Assembly (NCBI RefSeq): GCF_003001815.1
Contig: NZ_PVMZ01000002.1
Coordinates: 1 to 64,000, forward strand
DNA from: Actinoplanes italicus
GTDB lineage: Bacteria > Actinomycetota > Actinomycetes > Mycobacteriales > Micromonosporaceae
Length of the DNA: 64,000 bases
Direction of reading: 5' to 3'
The notes beneath the pieces were generated by a model. That model ran no database searches. It saw only the letters and a list, made by a program, of their open reading frames with translations, and was not told the DNA's origin. This document shows, one piece after another, positions 1 through 7,218 of this stretch (positions are counted from its first letter, which is position 1; each line of letters opens with the position of its first letter). The position numbers were made by a program, and so were the translations under genes.

Positions 1-1
1 A

Positions 2-100
2 CCCCGATTCCTGCACACCTACAATCACCACCGCCACCACACCGCCATCGGCGGACCACCCGCCAACCGCGTTCCCAACCTCTCTGGGCAGAACATCTAG
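2..100 (+). mobile_element. IS481-type transposase, C-terminal end (cut by window edge)
   Basis: The first 33 codons read as the last residues of a DDE integrase-type transposase, including HTYNHHRHHTAIGGPP followed by a stop at 98-100. This Y-N-x-x-R-x-H-x-A-x-G-G-x-P pattern is typical of the end of IS481/IS3-like integrase cores. The catalytic residues and the left end lie outside the window, so completeness cannot be judged. Terminal inverted repeats are not identifiable. The element lies directly beside the first pair of dyad repeats at 131-232. Confidence 0.75.
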
Positions 101-130
101 AGGCGCATCCGGGCCCCGGTCACGGCCTGC

Positions 131-232
131 GTGGTGATCCGCGGCGCGATTCGGACCTCAGGTCACCACGCTGGCGGCCGGAACACTTCCGCGTGGTGAT
201 GTGCGGTGCGGAAACGGACCGCACATCACCAC
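131..232. repeat. Dyad repeat pair, locus A of the 61-bp family
   Basis: Two copies start at 131 and 193 (62 bp apart). Each begins GTGGTGAT and ends TCACCAC after 39-40 bp. The second copy is a near-perfect hairpin: GTGGTGATGTGCGGT at 193-207 pairs with its exact complement at 218-232. The same terminal words and spacing recur in the arrays at 25091-25382 and 63288-63775. The rest of 101-255 holds nothing else that I can recognise. Confidence 0.8.
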
Positions 233-255
233 GCGGGTTGAGCGGGGGCGGCAGT

Positions 256-852
256 TCAGCTGCGCAGGCCGTCGAGCATGCGGCCGAGCGCCTGGACGCA
301 CTCGTCGGTGGCGGTGCCGGGGTCGTCGGAGGCGGCCACGTATCGGGCGGCCTCGTTGAGCGCGCCGAGCAGCAACCGGGCCAGCGGTGCGGCCGGTTGC
401 GGGGTCAGCGCGCCGGCGTCGACGAGGCTCCGCACGGCGGTCTGGATCAGGCCGAGGCCGTACCGCTCGTTGAGTTCCTGCCAGCGGGTCGGGCCGAGGG
501 CGGCCGGCGCGTCCCGCAGCAGCACCCGGTCGATTCCGGGGTCGGCGCACGCCGAGAGGAAGACCCGGGCGCCGCGCAGCAGTCCGGCCACCGGGTCGGC
601 GGCCGGCTCGGTCAGGGCGGCGGTCACCTCGGCGACGATCTCCGTCTCGATCGCCTCCACCACGGCGCCGAACAGTTCGGCCTTGTCTCGGAACTGGTGA
701 TAGAGCGCGCCGCGGGTGACCCCGGCCGTGTGAACGATCTCCTCGGTGCCGACGGCGGCGAATCCTCGCTGCTCGAACAGCGTCCGAGCGACCGTGATCA
801 GCCGTTCCCGGGTCGCGGCGGACCGCAGATCGTGCTTCGTCTTCCGCTCCAT
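256..852 (-). CDS. TetR family transcriptional regulator
   Basis: A 198-aa repressor with an N-terminal TetR helix-turn-helix at about residues 9-55: ATRERLITVARTLFEQRGF, then VGTEEIVHTAGVTRGALYHQF. The C-terminal half is a helical ligand-binding domain with no diagnostic ligand motif. The ATG at 852 (MERKTK) is chosen because the HTH follows at the usual distance; an upstream in-frame ATG at 957 would run through the operator and into the neighbouring gene. It is divergent from the hydrolase gene at 929, and the palindromes between them make autoregulation and control of the hydrolase likely. The inducer is unknown. Confidence 0.93.
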   Translation of the reverse strand: MERKTKHDLRSAATRERLITVARTLFEQRGFAAVGTEEIVHTAGVTRGALYHQFRDKAELFGAVVEAIETEIVAEVTAALTEPAADPVAGLLRGARVFLSACADPGIDRVLLRDAPAALGPTRWQELNERYGLGLIQTAVRSLVDAGALTPQPAAPLARLLLGALNEAARYVAASDDPGTATDECVQALGRMLDGLRS

Positions 853-881
853 CGAACCCCTGTCCTTGATTGCGTACAGCT

Positions 882-912
882 TGTATGTAATTTTACATAC
901 AGCCTGTATGTA
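882..912. promoter_or_regulatory. Double palindromic operator for the TetR repressor
   Basis: Two overlapping perfect inverted repeats lie between the divergent genes. TGTATGTAA-TT-TTACATACA covers 882-901 and TACATACAG-C-CTGTATGTA covers 894-912. The stretch is very AT-rich compared with its surroundings. A degenerate further half-site (TACAGCTTGTATGTA) begins at 875. The position 29 bp from the repressor start and 16 bp from the hydrolase start suits repression of both genes. Binding by the adjacent TetR protein is inferred. Confidence 0.85.
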
Positions 913-928
913 TTTTGGGGAGCATCGC

Positions 929-1756
929 ATGCCGTACGCCACTCTGCCCGCCGGCACCCTCCACTACCGCGACACCGGCACCGGCCGGCCCTTGGTCTTC
1001 CTGCACGGTCTCCTGCAGGACGGCCGGGTCTGGAACGACGTCGTAGACCGGCTTTCCGGTGATGTCCGGTGCATCGTTCCCGACCTTCCGCTCGGCGCGC
1101 ACCGGACCGCGATGAGCCCGGCGGCCGACCTGAGCGTCACCGGGGTCGCCGGCGTGGTGGCCGGCCTGATCGAACACCTCGGCCTGCGTGACGTCACCCT
1201 GGTCGGCAACGACACCGGCGGCGCCGTCGCGCAGCTGGTCGTCGCGACCCGGCCCGACCTGCTGGGACGGCTAGTGCTGACCGATTGCGAGGCGTTCGGC
1301 AACGTCCCGCCTGTGATCTTCCGGCCGCTGACGGTCGCGGCCCGGCTCGGGCTCCTGCCGGTGGTGCTGTCGGCGCTGCGAATCCGCGCGTTGCGCGCCC
1401 TGCCGACCGGATACGGCTGGTTGACCGGCGGCCCGCTGCCGCACAGCCTGATCGACGACTGGATCGCCGCCTACTACCGGGATGCGGGAGTACGCCGGGA
1501 CACCCGCCGATTCGTCGCCTCGCTGGGCGACCGGAGTCTGCTCACCCGGGTCGCCGGTGAAATGGCCGGGTTTCCCGGCCCCTCCCTCATCGTGTGGGGA
1601 GCCGATGACAGATTGTTCCCGCCCGCTCACGCGGATCGGCTGGGCCGTCTTCTTCACGACGCGCGTGTCGAGATGGTGGCGAGCTCGCGAACCTGGGTCA
1701 TGGTCGACCAGCCGGACCGCACCGCCGACCTGATCCGGCGATTCGTCCGGGAATGA
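929..1756 (+). CDS. Alpha/beta hydrolase with Asp at the nucleophile position
   Basis: A 275-aa alpha/beta-fold hydrolase. The HG oxyanion strand is in LVFLHGLLQDGRVW (about residues 20-33). The nucleophile elbow reads LVGNDTGGAVAQ, so aspartate replaces serine, as in haloalkane dehalogenases. The late acid region is IVWGADDRLFP. The position where the catalytic His is expected reads SSRTWVMVDQPDR with no His, so the triad is incomplete by eye. GGGGAG at 917-922 serves the ATG at 929; a longer in-frame ORF from 746 would overlap the regulator. It is divergent from, and probably repressed by, the TetR gene. The substrate is unknown, and hydrolysis itself is uncertain. Confidence 0.85.
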   Translation: MPYATLPAGTLHYRDTGTGRPLVFLHGLLQDGRVWNDVVDRLSGDVRCIVPDLPLGAHRTAMSPAADLSVTGVAGVVAGLIEHLGLRDVTLVGNDTGGAVAQLVVATRPDLLGRLVLTDCEAFGNVPPVIFRPLTVAARLGLLPVVLSALRIRALRALPTGYGWLTGGPLPHSLIDDWIAAYYRDAGVRRDTRRFVASLGDRSLLTRVAGEMAGFPGPSLIVWGADDRLFPPAHADRLGRLLHDARVEMVASSRTWVMVDQPDRTADLIRRFVRE

Positions 1757-1759
1757 CCG

Positions 1760-1787
1760 AGGGCCGCCGCTGGAAGGCGACGGCCCT
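1760..1787. terminator. Hairpin between hydrolase and tRNA
   Basis: AGGGCCG at 1760-1766 pairs with CGGCCCT at 1781-1787, with further partial pairing inside. It lies just after the hydrolase stop and before the oppositely oriented tRNA. No clear T-run follows on either strand, so termination is only suggested by position. Confidence 0.4.
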
Positions 1788-1795
1788 GACGGGAG

Positions 1796-1872
1796 TGGAG
1801 CCCCCGGTCGGAATCGAACCGACGACCTCGCGTTTACAAGACGCGTGCTCTAGCCAACTGAGCTACAAGGGC
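1796..1872 (-). tRNA. tRNA-Thr (anticodon TGT)
   Basis: Read on the minus strand it starts GCCCTTG at 1872 and ends CGGGGGC-T-CCA at 1796, so the CCA tail is encoded. The acceptor stem pairs over seven positions with two G-U pairs. The D arm is TAGCTCAGTTGGCTAGAGCA, the anticodon stem is CGCGT/ACGCG with loop CTTGTAA, and the T arm contains GGTTCGATTCC. The anticodon TGT (complement at 1836-1838) reads ACA threonine codons. Confidence 0.97.
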
Positions 1873-2009
1873 GATGAGCCTCATCATAACGTCCTGTGAT
1901 GCGGTCGCCATCTTGGCAGGTCGGAAGAAAACAAATACGGTGGCGGGGCTGTTCCTTCTACTCGGATCGTCCGGCACGTTCCTGCCGGTGGAAAGGAAGT
2001 CGATTCACC

Positions 2010-3098
<1,089 letters not shown>

Positions 3099-3118
3099 AG
3101 CATCTGAGCAGTGATGAA

Positions 3119-3148
3119 GGCGGTCTCCCGGACGGGAGGCCGCCTTTT
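3119..3148. terminator. Rho-independent terminator after the ABC ATPase gene
   Basis: GGCGGTCTCCCG at 3119-3130 pairs with CGGGAGGCCGCC at 3133-3144, with one G-T pair, and is followed by TTTT. It lies 20 bp after the ATPase stop codon and 12 bp from the 3' end of the convergent gene, so it may serve both strands. Confidence 0.85.
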
Positions 3149-3159
3149 CGCCGCCTCGG

Positions 3160-4812
3160 TCAGTCCGCGAACGAGTAGACGACGTACTTCTCCTCGGCCA
3201 CGCAGGCCAGCACCGAGGTGTTCCAGGAGCAGCTGTCCGACCGTACGTCCAGGATCTGGCCGAGCTCGTTGATCTGGCCGGGCTCGTCGCCGACGTGGAA
3301 GCCGGAGAGCGTACGGTCGCTCACCGAGCTGGTCAGGTTGTCGGAGAACCGCAGCACGTTGCCGGCGTCGAGCCGGACCGCGAGGGTCGAGTCCGACCAG
3401 ACCTGCTTACCGTCGGCGATCAGCGTGGTGCCGTCGTCGCTGATCGCCAGCACCGCGGTGTCACCGACCGGCACCAGACGTTCCGCCTTCGGCACCGTCC
3501 GGTTCCACGCGCCCTCACCGCCGACCGCGATGACCTTGGCCTGCGCCGATTCGTAGCCCGGGTTCTGGATGAGGCACAGCAGTTTCCCGCATGCTCCCAT
3601 CCACTTGACGTCGTCCTTGGCGTCGACGGTGTGCACGATCCGCGGCTGTCCGGCGAGGTCGGCCAGGTCGTACTGGAGGACGCGTTTCGAGGTGCCGGTC
3701 TCCAGCACGTACAGGCGTCCGTCGTACACCGAAGTCTTGTCGGTGTTGGAAGCGATGTTCTCCCGCGTCTGAACGCCGTCGCCCGAGTCCACCTCGCGGA
3801 CCGTCACCCTGCGGTCCGCGTCGAACTGGACGAAACGCCCGTCGTCGGCGAGGTCGGGTGCGAACGGCCGTCCGGTGGTGCCGGCCGGCCCGGTCAGGTC
3901 CTTCGGCGTCAGTACCGGGGCGATCGTCGTCGAATCCGGATCGGCCTGTGTCCACTTCTTGCTGCCATCGGTCAGGCCGAGGCCGATCAGCTGCTTGCCC
4001 TCGCGATCGGAGACCACCAGCGTCTCCTCGCCGGGGATGACGTCGTCGTAGTAGCCGAGCTGCCGCTCCCAGAGCAGCTTGCCGTCGTCGGGGTTCAGCA
4101 CGACCATCCGGCTGGTGCTGGTCGCCGAGTTGATCCCGGAGAAGAGCAGCAGGGCCGACGGCGTCGCGACGATCCGGTCCCAGGTGGTGGCCTGCCCGGC
4201 GGCGTCGCTCTCCCAGAGCGGCCTGTTGCCGGAGCCGGTGTCGGCCGCGACCACGTGCAGCCGGCCGTCGCTGCCGGCGCCGGCGAAGTACGCCCGGTCG
4301 CCGAGCACCTCGGAGTCGGCGAAGGACGAGGCGATCGGCACGCTCGGAGTGATCTCCTTGACCAGGTCGACGCGGTGGTAGTCGAGGGCCGGGTAGCCGG
4401 GCCAGAAGTACACGGTGGCCGCGACGGCGACCGCGGCGACCGTGGTGGCCGCTCCACCGATCAGCAGCCATCTGTTCCGGCTCGGCCGGGCCTCCGCCGC
4501 GGCGGTGGGTGCGCCGCCCTGGACGGTCCAGGTGGACGAGGGCGGCGGGTGCGGGGTCAAACCGGCGGGCTGCCCGCCCGCGGCGATCGCGGCGGCCTCG
4601 GCGGCGGCCCACGGGTCGACCGGATCCGCATAGTCGATCTGCGGATGGGGGTCGACCGGTGTCGCCGGGTTCTCCGCGATGGTGGCCGGGGTCGGCGTCG
4701 GCGTGGCCGCCTCGGACAGTCCGGTCGCATAGCGGACACCCGGCGGCGGGCTCACCGGCTGAGTCGCCTCCGGCTCCGCAGGCTGCGTCGCGTCGTCCCC
4801 CGGACCCGCCAT
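3160..4812 (-). CDS. Membrane-anchored PQQ-like beta-propeller protein
   Basis: A 550-aa protein. Residues 1-105 are Pro/Ala/Thr-rich and probably cytoplasmic (repeated TQP and TPTPTPA). One membrane span follows, WLLIGGAATTVAAVAVAATVYFW. The external part of about 400 residues has repeated blades of the PQQ type, for example VLNPDDGKLLWERQLG, GLGLTDGSKKWTQ and AADTGSGNRPLWES. Such WD40/PQQ-like propellers act as scaffolds; the catalytic PQQ-binding residues of dehydrogenases are not evident. The ATG at 4812 is preceded by GGAGAAGGGCGGG; a GTG six codons upstream is the alternative. It stands alone. Function unknown. Confidence 0.8.
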   Translation of the reverse strand: MAGPGDDATQPAEPEATQPVSPPPGVRYATGLSEAATPTPTPATIAENPATPVDPHPQIDYADPVDPWAAAEAAAIAAGGQPAGLTPHPPPSSTWTVQGGAPTAAAEARPSRNRWLLIGGAATTVAAVAVAATVYFWPGYPALDYHRVDLVKEITPSVPIASSFADSEVLGDRAYFAGAGSDGRLHVVAADTGSGNRPLWESDAAGQATTWDRIVATPSALLLFSGINSATSTSRMVVLNPDDGKLLWERQLGYYDDVIPGEETLVVSDREGKQLIGLGLTDGSKKWTQADPDSTTIAPVLTPKDLTGPAGTTGRPFAPDLADDGRFVQFDADRRVTVREVDSGDGVQTRENIASNTDKTSVYDGRLYVLETGTSKRVLQYDLADLAGQPRIVHTVDAKDDVKWMGACGKLLCLIQNPGYESAQAKVIAVGGEGAWNRTVPKAERLVPVGDTAVLAISDDGTTLIADGKQVWSDSTLAVRLDAGNVLRFSDNLTSSVSDRTLSGFHVGDEPGQINELGQILDVRSDSCSWNTSVLACVAEEKYVVYSFAD

Positions 4813-4945
4813 GTTCCCGCCCTTCTCCACCGCATCGGCAGGTCATGGTACCCAGCCCGGTATCGATGATCAGTCCGGCGAGCGGCCGATGCCCGGGTCG
4901 AAAACGACTGCTGAGTCGTGATTGATCCGTGGCTATCGTGGCGTC

Positions 4946-5362
4946 ATGCGCATCGAACGAGTAACCGCCGAGGCCGACGTCCACTCCGCCGCGGATCTCT
5001 TCGACACGGCCCCGATCGAGTCCGTGACCAGGCGTTTCCTCAACGACCCGACGCATCACCTGCTGCTCGCCTACGACGACGCGGACCGTCCGGTCGGCAT
5101 GATCACCGGTGTCGAGACGACCCACCCCGACAAGGGCACCGAGATGCTGATCTACGAGCTTGGTGTCGCGCCGGTCGCCCGCCTCCAGGGTGTCGGTACG
5201 GCGCTGGTCGACGCGATGGCCGCGCTGGCCCGTGAGAAGGGCTGCTATGGCATGTGGGTGGCGACGGAGAACGACAACAAGGCGGCGCTGGCCACCTATC
5301 GCCGCGCGGGCGCCGACGAGGAGATGACGTTCACGCTGCTTAGCTGGGATCTCACGAAGTGA
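4946..5362 (+). CDS. GNAT N-acetyltransferase, AAC(3)-I-like
   Basis: A 138-aa single-domain GNAT enzyme. The acetyl-CoA loop is VAPVARLQGVGTALV, preceded by the IYELGV strand, and the C-terminal part ATYRRAGADEEMTFTLLSWDL closely follows the pattern of aminoglycoside 3-N-acetyltransferases of class I. Similarity does not prove a drug substrate. The ATG at 4946 is preferred because TATCGT at 4934-4939 lies 6 nt upstream, which fits a leaderless transcript; an in-frame ATG at 4922 has no supporting signal. A near copy of the gene's last 21 nt follows the stop codon. Confidence 0.88.
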   Translation: MRIERVTAEADVHSAADLFDTAPIESVTRRFLNDPTHHLLLAYDDADRPVGMITGVETTHPDKGTEMLIYELGVAPVARLQGVGTALVDAMAALAREKGCYGMWVATENDNKAALATYRRAGADEEMTFTLLSWDLTK

Positions 5363-5391
5363 GGCGCGTCAGCTGGGACCTCACGAAGTGA
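5342..5391. repeat. Duplication of the acetyltransferase gene 3' end
   Basis: The 21 nt at 5342-5362, which encode the last residues and stop of the GNAT gene, recur at 5371-5391 with one difference. Eight bases separate the copies. The second copy overlaps the end of the coding remnant on the other strand. Confidence 0.85.
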
Positions 5392-5554
5392 TCAGGGTCG
5401 GCGGGCGTCCCGAGGCCGGCCAGACGTACGGCAGATCGTAGCGGACCAGGGCCTCCTCGTAGCCGGGCCGGACCAGGCCGCGCAGCACCTGGATCGCGGA
5501 TTTGGGCGGACGCGAGGAAGCCCGGAAGCGGCAGGAAGGTCTGTATCCCTCGAA
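5381..5554 (-). pseudogene. Start-less coding remnant downstream of the 5555-6046 gene
   Basis: The 58-codon stretch between two stops reads smoothly on the minus strand with strong G/C third positions: SAIQVLRGLVRPGYEEALV, then RYDLPYVWPASGRPPTLITS and a stop at 5381-5383. It has no upstream ATG or GTG before residue 25. It lies in the same frame as the gene ending at 5555, separated only by that gene's TGA. It could be the lost C-terminal part of that gene or the tail of another deleted gene. I do not recognise the family. Confidence 0.45.
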
Positions 5555-6046
5555 TCAACTCCGGTAGATCGCGTCGGTCCCGTTGTTGGTGAGATGGCCG
5601 TCGTAGGGGCCGATCCGGCTGATCGCCCGGCCGTCGCGGAACACGAGCTGCAGGCCGTGCTCCACCTCCCAGGAACATTCACACTCGACCGACAGATAGA
5701 CCCGGCCGTCCTCGCGTTCGATCCGCACGTCCGGCCCGAAGGTGACGTGCTCCCAGATCCGGGACACATCGGGGACCCGGGTGTACGGGTAACCCTCGGC
5801 CTCGAAGAAGTCGGTGACGTCCCGGTAGTACTCGTAGGCGTCCGGTGCGGCCGCGGCCAGCGCCGACCCGTCCAGGTCGAGGAACGCGGCGACGGCACGG
5901 TGCACCGCCTCGGGTTCGGTCGCGTAGCCGTCCGGGTCGGCCACGGTGAAGACGCACGACCTGCCGAAGATCGGAACCGGAACGGGTTCGCTGCTGTGCT
6001 CGCCCTCCTCGTCGAGGGTGAGCGGGCCGAGACGGGGGATCTCCAT
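5555..6046 (-). CDS. Conserved hypothetical protein, possibly DUF6985-like
   Basis: A 163-aa soluble acidic protein beginning MEIPRLGPLTLDEEGE. It ends with a patterned region CECSWEVEHGLQLVFRDGRA followed by ISRIGPYDGHLTNNGTDAIY, which recalls DUF6985-type proteins where a W-x-x-E-H-G-x-x-x-x-F motif precedes a GxxDG turn. That resemblance is from memory and weak. No signal peptide or membrane span is present. The ATG at 6046 is chosen because TAGGGT at 6059-6054 lies 7 nt upstream, a leaderless arrangement; an earlier in-frame ATG at 6103 would extend into unrelated Arg-rich sequence. The in-frame stop may truncate the protein. Confidence 0.7.
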   Translation of the reverse strand: MEIPRLGPLTLDEEGEHSSEPVPVPIFGRSCVFTVADPDGYATEPEAVHRAVAAFLDLDGSALAAAAPDAYEYYRDVTDFFEAEGYPYTRVPDVSRIWEHVTFGPDVRIEREDGRVYLSVECECSWEVEHGLQLVFRDGRAISRIGPYDGHLTNNGTDAIYRS

Positions 6047-6126
6047 GCCCGGAACCCTACGGCCGGACGCGCGAGAGCGCGCGCCGCGTGGACGTCGCGG
6101 CACGCGCTCCTCGCAGTGAGTGACGC

Positions 6127-7101
6127 CTACTTCTTGTCGCGAGCGACGAAGCCGTCGACCGGCTCCTCGGTGAGCCGCGGGTCGTCGATGGCCGGGTCAC
6201 CCGCGGACTTCGGCATCTCCCCCGTGCCGAAGCCGGCCGGAGTGGTCGGCTGCACCGGGGCGCTGGTGGCGGCGATACCGGCCGAGGCGCTCGGCGCGAC
6301 CGTGGTCGGCGTGACTGCCGGAGTGGTGCCGTCGTCCGGAGTGGTGCCGTCGTCCGGGGTGGTGCCGGCGGACCGTGCCGTCCCCAGCGGCGCGCCGCCC
6401 ATCGGCAGGCCGGTGAAGCCGGTCTGGAAGTCCACGATGTCCTCGGACAGGGCGCGGACCGGCAGTCCGCCGCCGAGCCCGCCGAGCAGCGGGAAGTCCG
6501 ACTGCGCACGCTCGAGGCGCCGGCCCTCGGCGATCGGGCGCTCGTCGGGAGCGGCCGTGCGGGTGCCGGCCGGCGCCGCCGGCACGCCGGCCGGGGTCAG
6601 ACCGCCGAAGCCGCCGAGGGCGCGACCGACGAGACCGTCCACCGGCATGTTGGCGACGTGCAGGTTCTGACCGGACAACGGCATCGGGACGCCCTGTACC
6701 GGCAGGCCGCCGAGCGGTCCGGAGCCCGTCTGCCCGGCCTGCGGCAGGGTGCGGAGCACGTCTGCGGAGGGGACGAGCCGGCCGTTGGAGCGCTTGACGT
6801 TCCGGTTCTTCGCGGGCTTGGTGTCCTCCAGCCGCTTGACGCCGTCACTGCCCGGCAGCTGCACCAGCTTGCGGCCGGGGCCGGGCTCGAGCTGGACCAG
6901 CGGCTGGCCGCTGAGCGGGTCCGACGCGAGCGGGCTGCCGAGGCGCCAGTTGTTCGTCGGTTCCAACGCGTATCCGAGGGCGGTGCTCACGGCTCCCTGA
7001 GCGGAGCCTGAAGGGGCGGTTGGTTCGTCGGCCCATGCGGGAGCCGCTCCGAGGAGGAGCATTCCGCTGGCGATCGCTCCGGCACACCACAGCTTGCGCA
7101 C
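6127..7101 (-). CDS. Secreted Gly/Pro-rich hypothetical protein
   Basis: A 324-aa protein with a clear signal peptide, MRKLWCAGAIASGMLLLGAA followed by PAWA and probable cleavage before DEPTAP. The mature part is low complexity, rich in Gly, Pro, Leu and Thr, with motifs such as GLPVQGVPMPLSGQ, LLGGLGGGLPVRALSE and a TTPDDG triplet near residue 265. It ends in the charged tail FVARDKK. No enzyme motif is visible; an exported structural or cell-surface role is possible. The GTG at 7101 is selected because AGGAGAAGA lies 4 nt upstream and the signal peptide begins there. It is divergent from the ion-channel gene. Confidence 0.75.
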   Translation of the reverse strand: MRKLWCAGAIASGMLLLGAAPAWADEPTAPSGSAQGAVSTALGYALEPTNNWRLGSPLASDPLSGQPLVQLEPGPGRKLVQLPGSDGVKRLEDTKPAKNRNVKRSNGRLVPSADVLRTLPQAGQTGSGPLGGLPVQGVPMPLSGQNLHVANMPVDGLVGRALGGFGGLTPAGVPAAPAGTRTAAPDERPIAEGRRLERAQSDFPLLGGLGGGLPVRALSEDIVDFQTGFTGLPMGGAPLGTARSAGTTPDDGTTPDDGTTPAVTPTTVAPSASAGIAATSAPVQPTTPAGFGTGEMPKSAGDPAIDDPRLTEEPVDGFVARDKK

Positions 7102-7218
7102 TGATCTTCTCCTGGCCACATCGGACGATGGGTTCGGGTGATACCCACCAAGTCGGACATTAGGTGTCGGATGGGGCAACGAGCGTCCCCACGAGCCGGT
7201 TCCGGCTGACTACGATTC

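Noticed and set aside
1796..1872. Phage or integrative-element attachment site at the tRNA gene
   Set aside because: No integrase gene or direct repeat of the tRNA 3' end is seen nearby.
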